A DNA stretch of 64,000 bases from Sphingomonas immobilis (lineage in GTDB: Bacteria; Pseudomonadota; Alphaproteobacteria; Sphingomonadales; Sphingomonadaceae): assembly GCF_030580995.1 (NCBI RefSeq), contig NZ_JAUQSZ010000002.1, positions 248,001 to 312,000 of the forward strand, given 5' to 3'. Under the pieces are notes generated by a model. It was given only the letters and a program-made list of their open reading frames with translations, did not search any database and was not told the origin of the DNA. Within the stretch, counting starts at the first letter, position 1, and the number at the start of each line of letters is the position of its first letter. Both the position numbers and the translations under genes were made by a program. Shown one piece after another: positions 38,060 to 47,775 of this stretch.

Positions 38060-39514
38060 GTGAAGCTTTCGACCAAGATTCTGGCCGGGCTGGGAGCGAT
38101 CGGCGTTGCCGCGACGCTTAGCCACCCCGCTTTCGCGCAGGCGGCCGCCGCCGCTCCGTCTCCGATTCCCGAGGCGACGATCGACAAGGGCGACACCGCC
38201 TGGATGCTCGTTGCCTCGCTGCTCGTGCTGATGATGTCGGTGCCGGGCCTCGCGCTGTTCTACGGCGGCCTCGTCCGCACCAAGAACATGCTGAGCATCC
38301 TCACGCAGGTGCTGATGATCGTCTGCATGGCATCGGTGATCTGGGTCACCTGGGGCTATTCGGAAGCCTTCACCGAGGGCAATGCCTTCGTCGGCAACCC
38401 GCTGACCAAGCTGTTCCTGCAGGGCGTCGATGCCAACAGCAAGGCGGCGACCTTCTCGAACGGCGTATATCTCCCCGAATACGTCTTCATCGTCTTCCAG
38501 ATGACCTTCGCCTGCATCACGCCGGCGCTGTTCGTCGGATCGGTGGCGGAGCGCGTGAAGTTCTCGCCGCTGATGCTGTTCACCGCGCTCTGGCTGACGC
38601 TCATCTATTTCCCGATGGCGCACATGGTCTGGTATTGGGACGGCCCTGACGCGATCGCGACCGCCGCGCTTGCCGGTGAAGCCGCGCTCAAGACTGCCAA
38701 CGACCACTCCGGCTATCTGTTCGGCATCGGCGCGCTCGACTTCGCGGGCGGCACCGTCGTCCACATCAACGCCGGTATCGCCGGCCTGGTGATGTGCCTC
38801 CTGCTCGGCAAGCGTTCGGGCTATCCGAAGGAGCCGATGCCGCCGCACTCGCTGACCATGACCATGATCGGCGCGAGCCTGCTGTGGGTGGGCTGGTTCG
38901 GCTTCAACGCCGGTTCCAACCTCGAATCGAACGGCGTCACCGCCGTCGCCTTCATCAACACCTTCGTCGCCACCGCCGCCGCCGGTCTCTCCTGGCTGCT
39001 CGTCGAGCAGGTCGTGCGCGGCAAGCCGTCGCTGCTCGGTGCTGCATCGGGTGTGGTCGCCGGCCTCGTCGCCGTCACCCCGGCGGCCGGTTTCGCCGGG
39101 CCGATGGGCTCGGTGGTGCTCGGCCTGATCGTGTCGCCGATCTGCTTCTTCTTCGTCAGCGTGGTGAAGTCGAAGTTCAAGTACGACGACTCGCTCGACG
39201 TGTTCGGCGTACACTGCATCGGCGGCATCACCGGCGCGATCGCGACCGGTATCCTCGACGCACCGTACCTCGGCGGCCAGGGCATCGCGGACTATGCCGC
39301 GAAGCCCGGCACGATGCAGGCGGGTGCGTACGACATGCTGGCGCAGGTCGGGCACCAGGCCTGGGGCGTCGGCCTGACGCTGCTGCTCTCGGGCATCGGT
39401 TCGGCGGTTCTCTTCATCATCATCGACAAGACCTGGGGCATGCGTGTCACCGAGGAAGTCGAACAGGAAGGCCTCGACATCGCCGAGCACGGCGAGCGCG
39501 CCTACCACTATTGA
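38060..39514 (+). CDS. amtB: Ammonium transporter
   Basis: 484 aa. An N-terminal signal-like segment (ends ...SHPAFAQ) precedes 11 membrane helices. Ammonium-channel landmarks are ALFYGGLVRTKNMLS, the pore region FAGGTVVHINAGIAGLV with the first twin-His and FGVHCIGGITGAIATG with the second. It imports NH4+/NH3 across the inner membrane under nitrogen limitation and is closed by unmodified GlnK. The start is a GTG with a strong AAGGGAAGGGGG site. A strong terminator follows 60 nt downstream. Confidence 0.95.
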   Translation: MKLSTKILAGLGAIGVAATLSHPAFAQAAAAAPSPIPEATIDKGDTAWMLVASLLVLMMSVPGLALFYGGLVRTKNMLSILTQVLMIVCMASVIWVTWGYSEAFTEGNAFVGNPLTKLFLQGVDANSKAATFSNGVYLPEYVFIVFQMTFACITPALFVGSVAERVKFSPLMLFTALWLTLIYFPMAHMVWYWDGPDAIATAALAGEAALKTANDHSGYLFGIGALDFAGGTVVHINAGIAGLVMCLLLGKRSGYPKEPMPPHSLTMTMIGASLLWVGWFGFNAGSNLESNGVTAVAFINTFVATAAAGLSWLLVEQVVRGKPSLLGAASGVVAGLVAVTPAAGFAGPMGSVVLGLIVSPICFFFVSVVKSKFKYDDSLDVFGVHCIGGITGAIATGILDAPYLGGQGIADYAAKPGTMQAGAYDMLAQVGHQAWGVGLTLLLSGIGSAVLFIIIDKTWGMRVTEEVEQEGLDIAEHGERAYHY

Positions 39515-39574
39515 CCAGATCGGGGCCGGCCTGACGGTCGGCCCCCCAATTCGTTCCTCCTGCGGACGACCTAA

Positions 39575-39606
39575 GGCCGGTGCGGCAACGCACCGGCCCT
39601 TTTTTT
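39575..39606 (+). terminator. Rho-independent terminator of glnK-amtB
   Basis: Stem GGCCGGTGCG / CGCACCGGCC, loop GCAA, then a C and seven T. It stands 60 nt after the amtB stop and immediately ahead of structured repeat E. Confidence 0.92.
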
Positions 39607-39609
39607 GTC

Positions 39610-39696
39610 GGGCGCAGGCGCGCAAGCGCCGGGCAGCGCCCGACCGGACGGCGGGTCGGCGCGAAGCTCCGAACCCGGCCGACGGCTTTGCCGGCG
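39610..39696 (+). repeat. Structured repeat, copy E (divergent)
   Basis: Outer stem GGGCGC (39610-39615) pairs with GCGCCC (39636-39641). Inside is hairpin GGCGC-GCAA-GCGCC. GACCGG replaces GGCCGG. A longer second stem region follows (around CGGCGCGAAGCTCCG), then CCGACGGC and the last hairpin GGC-TTT-GCC. It starts right after the amtB terminator T-run. The rest of the gene-free stretch 39515-39875 holds only the terminator and a REP hairpin at 39815. Confidence 0.45.
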
Positions 39697-39814
39697 GCGA
39701 ACCAAGGCAGGCGCTCAGGAGAGCTTTTGCCGGCTGCCACGCTGAGGCAAGCGCTCGGGTAGAACTTTGTTAGCCAGCGAAGGCGAATGTCCCGTGCGTG
39801 ACGGCCCACCCCCG

Positions 39815-39835
39815 CCCCTCCCTTCCAGGGAGGGG
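39815..39835. repeat. Single REP-like hairpin
   Basis: CCCCTCCC-TTCCA-GGGAGGGG with the CCACCCCCG arm before it is half of the doublets seen at 1990 and 9157. It lies between the 3' ends of amtB and the HHH-domain gene. Confidence 0.65.
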
Positions 39836-39875
39836 AGCCACCTTTCACTATGCCTTTCAGCTTTCTGGGCTCGCT

Positions 39876-40499
39876 CTACAATTTCCCGAACTGCGCCTCG
39901 TAGCCCGCCCGGTCGCCCGCGCTCAGCAGCTTGGCCTGTTCGATCCAGCGATCGCGCGCCATGCGGCCCTGGAACGCGCCGAGCCGCGCGTCGAGCGCGG
40001 CGGCATCTTCCGGGGTGAGGGCGGCGATCTGGGCGATGTGGGTGTAGCCGAGCTCGGCGAGCGTCGCGGCGAGTTTGGGGCCCAGGCCTTTCAACTGCGT
40101 GAGGTCGCTTGGCGCATCGGCAATGGGAGCGGGGGCAGGCGCGGCGGGCTCGCGAAGCGATTCCTGCACGGGCGGTGCTGGCGTTTCCGCGGCTGGGGCC
40201 TCCCGCGACACTTCGGCCGGCTGCGGCGTTTCCTCGCCCGCGATTTTCAAAGACCCGCCGTCGGGCTGGTTGGGATCGGCCTCCTGCGCGGGCACGGTCG
40301 CACCGGCCTCCTCGGCGATGCGGCGGTCCTCTTCGACCTGCTGCTCGGCTTCGCGGCGGCGGCGGCGCTGGACCCCGCCGTACCAGATCATCAGCACCGC
40401 CGCGGCGGCGAGCGCGACCATCAGGATGACGTGGATGATCGTGATCGGCCCGACGATGGACTGGGCGAAATCGTGATTGGTGGTGGTCGTGCTGTCCAT
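39876..40499 (-). CDS. Membrane-anchored helix-hairpin-helix protein
   Basis: 207 aa. One membrane helix near the N-terminus (about 20-42, IIHVILMVALAAAAVLMIWY) is followed by a basic/acidic coiled stretch QRRRRREAEQQVEEDRR and a Pro/Ala/Glu-rich linker. The C-terminal domain (about 132-200) has DLTQLKGLGPKLAATLAELGYTHIAQIAALT. The LKGLGPK...LGYTHIAQIAAL block is the helix-hairpin-helix-like domain found in DUF4332-type and Nuo-associated proteins, which can bind DNA or proteins. The function here is unknown. It is downstream of purD on the same strand (gap about 76 nt). Confidence 0.75.
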   Translation of the reverse strand: MDSTTTTNHDFAQSIVGPITIIHVILMVALAAAAVLMIWYGGVQRRRRREAEQQVEEDRRIAEEAGATVPAQEADPNQPDGGSLKIAGEETPQPAEVSREAPAAETPAPPVQESLREPAAPAPAPIADAPSDLTQLKGLGPKLAATLAELGYTHIAQIAALTPEDAAALDARLGAFQGRMARDRWIEQAKLLSAGDRAGYEAQFGKL

Positions 40500-40575
40500 G
40501 CGTCATGCTCCGTGGCGGGTCGGCGCGCTCTTAACGCACGACCCGCCCAAAACACCAACGGCGCGCCAACTCTGC

Positions 40576-41832
40576 CTAGCGCGTGCGCGCGATCTCGCGC
40601 CAGCCGATGTCGCGGCGGCAGAAACCCGATGGGAAGTGGATCGCGTCGACCGCGCGGTACGCCGCCGCCTGCGCGTCCGCCACGTCCGCACCGGTCGCGG
40701 TGACGGCGAGAACGCGGCCGCCCGATGCGACGAGCTTGCCGTTGGCAAGCTTCGTGCCGGCCTGGAACACGGTCGCACCCTCGACCGCGTCGAGCCCGGC
40801 GATCGCGCCGCCGCTCTCGGGCGTACCGGGATAGCCGCGCGCCGCCATCACCACCGTCAGCGCGGTTGCGTCCGAGAAGTGCGCCGGCGCGCGCTCGCCG
40901 AGCCGCCCTTCGGCGACCGCGAGCATGACGTCGAGCAGATCGTCCTCCAGCCGCAGCATCAGCACCTGGCACTCGGGATCGCCGAAGCGGGCATTGTATT
41001 CGATTAGCTTCGGGCCATCGGCGGTCAGCATCAGCCCGGCGTAGAGCACGCCCGAAAACGGCGTCCCCGCCGCCGCCATGCCGCGCACCGTCGGCAGCAC
41101 GATCTCGTCGATGGCGCGAGCCTCCAGCTCCGGCGTGAGGACGAGCGCGGGGCTGTAGGCGCCCATGCCGCCGGTGTTCGGCCCCACATCGCCGTCGCCG
41201 ACGCGCTTGTGATCCTGCGCGGAGCCGAAGGGCAGGATATCCTTCCCATCGGTGAGGACGAACAGGCTGGCCTCCTCGCCCTCCAGGAACTCCTCGATCA
41301 CCGCTTCGCCGCCGGCGCCGTCGAACAGATCGTGCAGCGCGGCCTCGGCCTGCGCGCGCGTTTCCGCAACGGTGACGCCCTTGCCCGCCGCGAGGCCGTC
41401 GGCCTTGATGACGACGGGAATGCCGAAGCCGCCGAGCGCCGCCAGCCCTTCGCCGAGCGACGAGACGCGGGCATAGCGCGCGGTCGGGATGCCCATCCGG
41501 TCGCACAAAGCCTTGGTGAAACCCTTCGATCCTTCGAGCTGCGCCGCCGCCGCCGAGGGGCCGAACACGGCGATGCCCGCGACGCGCAAGGAATCGGCGA
41601 GACCGTCGACCAGCGGCGCTTCCGGCCCGATCACGACGAGGCCGATCGTCTTTTCCCGCGCGAAGGCGATGACGGCGGCGTGATCGGTCACGTCGACGGG
41701 GGCGATCGTCGCATGGTGCGTGATGCCGGGATTGCCTGGGGCGGCGAACAGCGTATCGAGCCCCGGCGATTGCGCCAGCTTCCACGCGAGCGCATGTTCG
41801 CGGCCACCCGATCCGATCAGCAGGACGTTCAT
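40576..41832 (-). CDS. purD: Phosphoribosylamine-glycine ligase
   Basis: 418 aa. An ATP-grasp enzyme of purine synthesis joining glycine to phosphoribosylamine. [19 protein letters not shown] opens the protein. [23 protein letters not shown]-binding [29 protein letters not shown], and the metal-site [11 protein letters not shown] are all in place. Its ATG (41830-41832 on the complement) shares two bases with the ATG of the divergent xseA, so the promoters must lie inside each other's coding regions or farther away. Confidence 0.95.
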   Translation of the reverse strand: MNVLLIGSGGREHALAWKLAQSPGLDTLFAAPGNPGITHHATIAPVDVTDHAAVIAFAREKTIGLVVIGPEAPLVDGLADSLRVAGIAVFGPSAAAAQLEGSKGFTKALCDRMGIPTARYARVSSLGEGLAALGGFGIPVVIKADGLAAGKGVTVAETRAQAEAALHDLFDGAGGEAVIEEFLEGEEASLFVLTDGKDILPFGSAQDHKRVGDGDVGPNTGGMGAYSPALVLTPELEARAIDEIVLPTVRGMAAAGTPFSGVLYAGLMLTADGPKLIEYNARFGDPECQVLMLRLEDDLLDVMLAVAEGRLGERAPAHFSDATALTVVMAARGYPGTPESGGAIAGLDAVEGATVFQAGTKLANGKLVASGGRVLAVTATGADVADAQAAAYRAVDAIHFPSGFCRRDIGWREIARTR

Positions 41833-43210
41833 GTCAGACTTTACCTCCGAAGACGCGCGGCTGGTAGCCGAGGCGACGCCGGGCGACAACGCCGCGCCGC
41901 TTTCGGTCGGCGAGCTGGCGCAGAAGCTCAAGCGCGTGGTCGAGAGCGAGTTCGGCCATGTCCGCCTGCGCGGCGAGATTTCGGGCTACAAGCGCGTCGC
42001 CTCGGGCCATGCCTATCTCGCGCTGAAAGATGGCGACGCGGTGATCGACGGCGTGATCTGGAAAGGCAGCGTCGGCGCGCTCGCCTTCCAGCCGCAGGAC
42101 GGTATCGAGGTGATCGCGACGGGCCGCGTCACGACCTATCCGGGGCGCTCCAAATACCAGATCATCATCGAACGGATGGAGCTGGCGGGCGAGGGCGCGC
42201 TGATGGCGCTGCTCGAGAAGCTCAAGGCGAAGCTCGCCGGTGAGGGGCTGTTCGACGGCGCGCGCAAGAAGCGGCTGCCGTATCTGCCGCGCGTCATCGG
42301 CGTCGTCACGTCGCCGACGGGGGCGGTGATCCGCGACATCCTGCACCGGCTGGAGGATCGCTGCCCGAGCCACGTCATCGTCTGGCCGGTCAAGGTGCAG
42401 GGCGACGGATCGGCAGCGGAGGTCGCGGCGGCGATCCGCGGCTTCGATGCGCTTCCCGAAGGGGGGCCGGTGCCGAGGCCCGATCTCGTCATCGTCGCGC
42501 GCGGCGGCGGCTCGATCGAGGATCTGTGGTCGTTCAACGAGGAGGTCGTGGTGCGCGCGATCGCCGGTTGCGCGATCCCGATCATCTCGGCGGTGGGGCA
42601 TGAGACCGACACCACGCTCGCCGATTATGCCGCCGACCTGCGCGCGCCGACTCCCACGGCGGCGGCGGAGATGGCGGTGCCGGTGCTCGCCGACCTGCGG
42701 CTGACGATCGCATCCCACGCCAACCGCACCGAACAATGCGCGCGCCGCTATCACGAACGCGCGCGCGAGCGGCTGGAGGCGCTGGTGCGTGTCATCCCCA
42801 AGCGCGACGCGCTGCTCGGGCCGCAGCGCCAGCGGCTCGACGATACCGCCGCGCGGCTGTCGCGCGGGCTGGAGCGGCGCGTGACGGTGGCGCGCGGGCT
42901 GCTCGACCGCGCGGGCGGGGCGTTGCGCCCCGCCATCCTGCAACGCCAGCACGACGCCGCGCGCGAGCGGTTGGAGGCGACGTGGCGGCTGGTCGAATCG
43001 CTCGATCCCAATAAATTGCTCGATCGCGGCTATGTCCGCGTCACCGCGCGGCCCTCCGGCGATACGCTGGTGACGGCTCAGGCGACGCGGAGTGCGGGCG
43101 CGGTAACGCTGCATTTCCGGGACGGGCCGGTCGACGCGAAGGTTGAGCGCGCAGGCGCAAAGGCCTATGATCGCACTCGTGATCCGGCCGACCAGCCGAG
43201 CCTCCTCTAG
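41831..43210 (+). CDS. xseA: Exodeoxyribonuclease VII large subunit
   Basis: 459 aa. The OB-fold part (about 20-120) has [38 protein letters not shown]. The catalytic domain has [32 protein letters not shown], and [28 protein letters not shown] (in blocks). A long helical region follows before the C-terminal LDRGYVRVT. XseA with XseB degrades single-stranded DNA. xseB is not adjacent. ATG 41831 overlaps the purD start; the N-terminal residues after it agree with sphingomonad-type XseA proteins as I know them. Confidence 0.94.
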   Translation: MSDFTSEDARLVAEATPGDNAAPLSVGELAQKLKRVVESEFGHVRLRGEISGYKRVASGHAYLALKDGDAVIDGVIWKGSVGALAFQPQDGIEVIATGRVTTYPGRSKYQIIIERMELAGEGALMALLEKLKAKLAGEGLFDGARKKRLPYLPRVIGVVTSPTGAVIRDILHRLEDRCPSHVIVWPVKVQGDGSAAEVAAAIRGFDALPEGGPVPRPDLVIVARGGGSIEDLWSFNEEVVVRAIAGCAIPIISAVGHETDTTLADYAADLRAPTPTAAAEMAVPVLADLRLTIASHANRTEQCARRYHERARERLEALVRVIPKRDALLGPQRQRLDDTAARLSRGLERRVTVARGLLDRAGGALRPAILQRQHDAARERLEATWRLVESLDPNKLLDRGYVRVTARPSGDTLVTAQATRSAGAVTLHFRDGPVDAKVERAGAKAYDRTRDPADQPSLL

Positions 43211-43228
43211 AACGAAGCGCGCAATCCC

Positions 43229-43426
43229 ATGCTGATGTCCAACACCGATCGCCTCGCGCGCCTGCATTACATGGCGAACGGCTTTCGCGTGCTGGTGCCG
43301 GGCGACCATGTCGTCTGCGCGGTGACGGGCGCACGCATCGCGATCGAGGATCTCCGTTACTGGAGCGTCGCGCGGCAGGAGGCCTATGCGAGCTCCGTCG
43401 TCGCCACCGAAGCGCTGACGCCCTGA
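43229..43426 (+). CDS. DUF2093 protein
   Basis: 65 aa. LHYMANGFRVLVPGDHVVCAVTGARIAIEDLRYWSVARQEAYAS (in blocks) is the DUF2093 pattern, found next to xseA in many alphaproteobacteria. The single Cys-Ala-Val-Thr-Gly motif is conserved in the family, and no function is known. A second ATG at 43235 is possible. The stop overlaps the M23 peptidase start by one base (TGATG). Confidence 0.85.
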   Translation: MLMSNTDRLARLHYMANGFRVLVPGDHVVCAVTGARIAIEDLRYWSVARQEAYASSVVATEALTP

Positions 43427-44349
43427 TGCGCGGCCGGGGGGCGCTCGCGATCGGTGTGATGCTGCTGGCGGGAAGCTGCGAAGCGCCGCGCCCGCAGAAT
43501 ATCCAGCCGCTGCCGCCCAGTCCCGTCGAACGCCGCCCGACGTCCCAGCCCAACCGCCCCCCGGCGCGCACCGCGTTCAGCTATTCGGGCAGCCTCGTGC
43601 AGGGCGGGCTCGTCATCGGCATCGCGCCGTCCGATACGCGGATGCTGGCGATCAACGGCGCGTGGGTGCCGGTCGCCCCCGACGGCCGCTTCGCCTTCGG
43701 GCTCGATCGCGACGCCGGGCCGACCGCCATCCTGCTCGCGACGCTCGGCGATGGCCAACAGGTGCGCGACCAGCTCACCATCGCGCCGCGCGCCTGGGAT
43801 ATCTCGCGGCTGTCGAGCCTGCCCAAATATCCGGTGCCGCTGCCGGCGATGGAGCGCTTGCGGCCCGCGGAGCTCGCCGAGATCAACGCCGCGCGCCGCA
43901 TCCAGAGCGAGGCGCAGGGATGGCGTCAGCCGTTCGTGTGGCCGACGACCGGCCGCATCTCGACGATGTTCGGGTCGCAGCGCATCTACAAGAACGGCGA
44001 GGCGGGATCGTATCATTCGGGGCTCGACGTCGCGGTGCCGACCGGCACGGTCGTGCGCGCGCCCGCCGACGGCGTGGTGATCCTCGCCAGCGACCGGCCC
44101 TTCACGCTGGAGGGCAATCTGCTGATGATCGATCACGGCATGGGCGTGAACAGCGCCTTCCTCCACCTCTCGCGGATCGACGTGCGCACCGGCGATCATG
44201 TCCGGCGCGGGCAGCCGGTGGCGCTGTCGGGTGCGACCGGCCGCGCGACGGGGCCGCACCTCCACTGGGCGATCCGCTGGGGGCAGGCGAAGCTCGATCC
44301 GCTGCTCGTCGCGGGGCCGATGCCGGGGCCCAATTCGGCCGGGCAATAG
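43426..44349 (+). CDS. M23 (LytM) family metallopeptidase, probable lipoprotein
   Basis: 307 aa. The N-terminal signal ends LLAGSC, a lipobox-like site, followed by a Pro-rich spacer. The N-terminal beta domain (about 45-125) precedes the LytM domain (about 165-290) with zinc ligands in SYHSGLDVA (HxxxD) and GPHLHW (HxH), so it should be an active endopeptidase of peptidoglycan cross-bridges or stem peptides. It is translationally coupled to DUF2093. Target and partner amidase are unknown. Confidence 0.88.
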   Translation: MRGRGALAIGVMLLAGSCEAPRPQNIQPLPPSPVERRPTSQPNRPPARTAFSYSGSLVQGGLVIGIAPSDTRMLAINGAWVPVAPDGRFAFGLDRDAGPTAILLATLGDGQQVRDQLTIAPRAWDISRLSSLPKYPVPLPAMERLRPAELAEINAARRIQSEAQGWRQPFVWPTTGRISTMFGSQRIYKNGEAGSYHSGLDVAVPTGTVVRAPADGVVILASDRPFTLEGNLLMIDHGMGVNSAFLHLSRIDVRTGDHVRRGQPVALSGATGRATGPHLHWAIRWGQAKLDPLLVAGPMPGPNSAGQ

Positions 44350-44570
44350 CGCCCGCCGCGCTGCACGTCGTTTGTTACGGGCGTATTTCGATCTGTTGCA
44401 ATTTGGATACATCCGTCACGAAAGTGCGGTGCAGCACCAACCGCAGCTTTACAGTCCTAAATCACCGCTTCATCCAAGGGGCATTGTCCCGAGACGGTCT
44501 TAACAGCCGCCAGGGATGGGATTACCCGGCTGGCGTCCGCACGACGGCCGGGGAAAACAGAGGGACCCCC

Positions 44571-47500
44571 ATGACCAAATCCACGATTTTTGCAGGCAAG
44601 TCGCGTCTGCTGATGACCGCGGCGCCGTTCGCGCTCGTGCTCGGTGCAGCGCCCGCCTTCGCGCAGGACACCGCTCCGGCCGCACCGCTGCCCGCCGACA
44701 CGACCGAGGCGCCGACCAAGGACATCGTCGTCACCGGCACGCTGATCCGCAACCCGAACCTGACCGCGTCGAGCCCCGTGTCCGTTATCGGCAAGGACGA
44801 GCTCACGCTGCGCCAGACCAACACCGCCGACCAGGTTCTGCGCGATCTGCCGGGCGCGGTTCCGAGCATCGGTTCGGCCGTCAACAACGGTAACAACGGC
44901 GCGTCCTATGCCGATCTTCGCGGCCTGGGCAACTTCCGCAACGTCGTCCTGCTCGACGGTATCCGCGTCACGCCGTCGACCAACGTCGGCCGCGTCGATC
45001 TCAACAACGTCCCGCTCGCGCTGGTCGAGCGTGTCGACACGCTGACCGGCGGCGCCGCCACCACCTACGGCGCAGACGCCGTGTCGGGCGTCATCAACTT
45101 CATCACCCGCAAGGACTTTTCGGGGATCGAGGTCGCCGTGTCGAACCAGATCACCGGCGAGGGCGACGGTCATTATTTCCGCGGCGACGTGACGATCGGT
45201 CACAACTTCGCCGACGGCCGCGGCAACATCGTGCTGTCGGGCGGCTATCAGAAGTCGGACCCCGTCTATCAGGGCGCACGCCGCATCTCGCAGAACAACT
45301 ACACCTCGACGACCGGCGCACGCGGCGGTTCGGGCACGACCGTTCCGGGCCGCTTCACGCTGGGTTCGAACTTCAACACGATCCAGCCGGGCAACGGCAC
45401 GCTGCGTCCCTATGTCGGTTCGCGTGACGGCTTCAACTTCAACCCGTACAACGTCTTCCAGACGCCGTTCGAGCGTTTCAACGTCTATGGCGCCGGTAAC
45501 TACGAAGTCACCGACAACGTCGAGATCTACGGCCGCGGCATGTGGTCGCAGAACACCGTCGACACGATCATCGCGCCGTCGGGCGTGTTCGGCCAGCTGC
45601 TCACCATCCCGGTAAGCAACCCGTATCTGCCGGCGAACGCGCGCAACCAGTTCTGCGCCAACAACGATTTCGATCCCAACACCGCGGGCATCCAGACGCT
45701 GACGCAGGCGCAGTGCGACGCGGCCGCAACGGCGACCAACCCGAACGATCCCAACTTCCGCTCGTTCACCACGACGGTCGGCCGCCGCACCACCGAAGTC
45801 GGTCCGCGTCTGTCGAACTTCGTCACCAAGTTCTTCGATTTCCACGGCGGCGCGAAGATCACGCTCAGCCCGTCGATGACGCTCGACCTGTCGGGCAGCT
45901 ACGGCGAATCGTCGAACGTGCAGCGCCAGTCGGGCTATGTGCTGATCTCGCGTCTGCGCAGCGCCGTCTACGCGACCAACACCACCAGCTGCCTGAGCGC
46001 GTCGCCGGTCGTTCCCAACCCCAACCCGGCGCTTCCGCCGCTCGCCGCCGCCGGCGCGTCGATCACGGCGGGTTCCGGCTGCGTTCCCGTCAACATCTTC
46101 GGCGCCGATGGCTCGATCCTGCCCAACCAGGTTCCGTACCTGACGGCATCGGCCTTCACCGAGCAGCAGACCTCGCTGGCCCAGGCCCGCGCGCTGCTGA
46201 CCGGCGACCTCGGCGTCACCTCGCCCTGGGCCGATCAGCCGATCGGCTTCGCGGTCGGTGCCGAGTATCGCAAGTACACCGCACGCCAGATCGCCGACAT
46301 CCTGTCGCAGACGGCGGGTGAGCTCGGCGGTGCCGGCGGCGCTGTGCCCAACTACAGCGGCTCGTACGATGTGAAGGAAGTCTACGGCGAGGCGATCATC
46401 CCGCTCGCCGCAGGCAAGCCGTTCTTCGAGAGCCTGACGCTCGAACTCGGCGCGCGTTATTCCGCCTACAAGATCCAGACGGCGGGCGATCCGGGCTACG
46501 ACACCTTCACCTGGAAGGCGAACACCACCTGGGAGCCGGTCGACGGCGTCAAGTTCCGCGGCGGCTTCCAGCGCGCGGTGCGTGCCCCGAACATCGCCGA
46601 GCTGTTCGCGCCGATCAACACCGGCCTGACCAACCTGTCGCAGGATCCGTGCAGCGGCAGCCGTCCGGTCGGCAATGCGGCGCTGACCGCGGTCTGCATC
46701 GCGCAGGGCGCACCGCTGGCGTCGATCGGTTCGATCGCCAACCCGACGGCGGCACAGGCCAACGTCACGACCGCCGGTGGCACCTATCTGCGGCCGGAAA
46801 CGTCCTACAGCTACAACTTCGGTGTCGTCCTGCAGCCCAAGTGGGTTCCCGGCCTGTCGTTCACGGTCGATTACTATAACATCAAGGTGAAGAACGCGAT
46901 CTCGCAGCCTGGTCCGGGCGATCTCGTGGCGGCTTGCTTCGGCAACAATGCGGGTGCCGCGGCGAACGTCAACAAGGCTGCTTGCGCGCTGTTTGGCCGC
47001 AACCCCGTCACCGGCGCGCTCGATGGCGATCCGGCGACCACGAAGGGCCTGATCCTGCCGTCGTCCAACTCGGGCCGGATCACCACCGACGGCATCGATT
47101 TCGGCGTCAACTACCGCCACGATTTCGGCTGGACCAAGCTGGCGCTGAGCTTCATCGGCAACTACACGCTGAGCTCGGCCTTCCAGGCGATCGTGCCGGG
47201 TTCGATCATCCCGCCGGGCTATCCGGGGGCTGGCGGTCCGATCGCTGCGGTCGATAACCGCGAGTGCATCGGTCTGTACGGCCAGAACTGCGGCTCGCCG
47301 GGTTCGGCCGGTCCGTCGTCCTCGCCGGGCTCGCTGCAGCCGCAGTTCAGCTTCAGCCAGCGCACGACCTTCACCTTCGGCCCTGCGGACCTCTCGCTGC
47401 TGTGGCGTCACATCAGCCCGATGGACGTCGAGCCGGGCGTGACGACCTTCTCGGGCACGATCGGTTCGGGCGCGCTGGCGGGCGAAGTGGTCAACTTCGG

Positions 47501-47717
47501 GCATATCAACGCCTATGACTATTTCGATCTGTCGACCCGCGTCAGCGTGGCGAAGAACTTCCAGTTCACCTTCACCGTGATGAACCTGTTCGACCGTCAG
47601 CCTCCGATCGTCGGCGGCACCGTGGGTTCGACCTCGTTCAACAGCGGCAATACCTATCCGTCGACCTACGACGCGCTGGGCCGTCGCTTCGCGGTGGGTG
47701 CGACCGTCAAGTTCTAA
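44571..47717 (+). CDS. TonB-dependent outer-membrane receptor
   Basis: 1048 aa. The signal peptide ends ...APAFAQ. TonB-box-like KDIVVTGT, then the plug: PVSVIGKDELTL, ADQVLRDLPG, LRGLGNFRNVVLLDG, TLTGGAATTYGADAVSGVINFITRK. The long beta-barrel ends in the OMP signature RRFAVGATVKF with terminal Phe. It is of the oligopeptide/carbohydrate receptor style common in sphingomonads (plug motif LRGLG). The 220-bp leader has no clear operator. A terminator lies right behind it. Its neighbours are sulfotransferase and aspartyl-hydroxylase genes, so the ligand may be a modified peptide or glycan (inference). Confidence 0.93.
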   Translation: MTKSTIFAGKSRLLMTAAPFALVLGAAPAFAQDTAPAAPLPADTTEAPTKDIVVTGTLIRNPNLTASSPVSVIGKDELTLRQTNTADQVLRDLPGAVPSIGSAVNNGNNGASYADLRGLGNFRNVVLLDGIRVTPSTNVGRVDLNNVPLALVERVDTLTGGAATTYGADAVSGVINFITRKDFSGIEVAVSNQITGEGDGHYFRGDVTIGHNFADGRGNIVLSGGYQKSDPVYQGARRISQNNYTSTTGARGGSGTTVPGRFTLGSNFNTIQPGNGTLRPYVGSRDGFNFNPYNVFQTPFERFNVYGAGNYEVTDNVEIYGRGMWSQNTVDTIIAPSGVFGQLLTIPVSNPYLPANARNQFCANNDFDPNTAGIQTLTQAQCDAAATATNPNDPNFRSFTTTVGRRTTEVGPRLSNFVTKFFDFHGGAKITLSPSMTLDLSGSYGESSNVQRQSGYVLISRLRSAVYATNTTSCLSASPVVPNPNPALPPLAAAGASITAGSGCVPVNIFGADGSILPNQVPYLTASAFTEQQTSLAQARALLTGDLGVTSPWADQPIGFAVGAEYRKYTARQIADILSQTAGELGGAGGAVPNYSGSYDVKEVYGEAIIPLAAGKPFFESLTLELGARYSAYKIQTAGDPGYDTFTWKANTTWEPVDGVKFRGGFQRAVRAPNIAELFAPINTGLTNLSQDPCSGSRPVGNAALTAVCIAQGAPLASIGSIANPTAAQANVTTAGGTYLRPETSYSYNFGVVLQPKWVPGLSFTVDYYNIKVKNAISQPGPGDLVAACFGNNAGAAANVNKAACALFGRNPVTGALDGDPATTKGLILPSSNSGRITTDGIDFGVNYRHDFGWTKLALSFIGNYTLSSAFQAIVPGSIIPPGYPGAGGPIAAVDNRECIGLYGQNCGSPGSAGPSSSPGSLQPQFSFSQRTTFTFGPADLSLLWRHISPMDVEPGVTTFSGTIGSGALAGEVVNFGHINAYDYFDLSTRVSVAKNFQFTFTVMNLFDRQPPIVGGTVGSTSFNSGNTYPSTYDALGRRFAVGATVKF

Positions 47718-47741
47718 GACGAACGTACCGACGCAAAATCA

Positions 47742-47770
47742 GGGGCGGGCCGAAAGGCTCGCCCCTTTTT
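47742..47770 (+). terminator. Terminator between the TonB receptor and TPR-sulfotransferase
   Basis: Stem GGGGCGGGCC / GGCTCGCCCC, loop GAAA, then TTTTT. On the opposite strand the same hairpin is followed by TGATTTTGCG, so it may stop the convergent sulfotransferase transcript too. Confidence 0.88.
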
Positions 47771-47775
47771 GTGCG

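Noticed and set aside
43662..44570. A possible long N-terminal extension of the TonB receptor through the M23 gene
   Set aside because: The extension is an out-of-frame reading of the M23 peptidase. A proper ATG with signal peptide starts at 44571.
44457..47504. A 1015-codon open frame opposite the TonB receptor
   Set aside because: Antisense shadow of the receptor gene. Composition is artefactual (RRxGRD repeats), while the plus strand shows signal peptide, plug and barrel.
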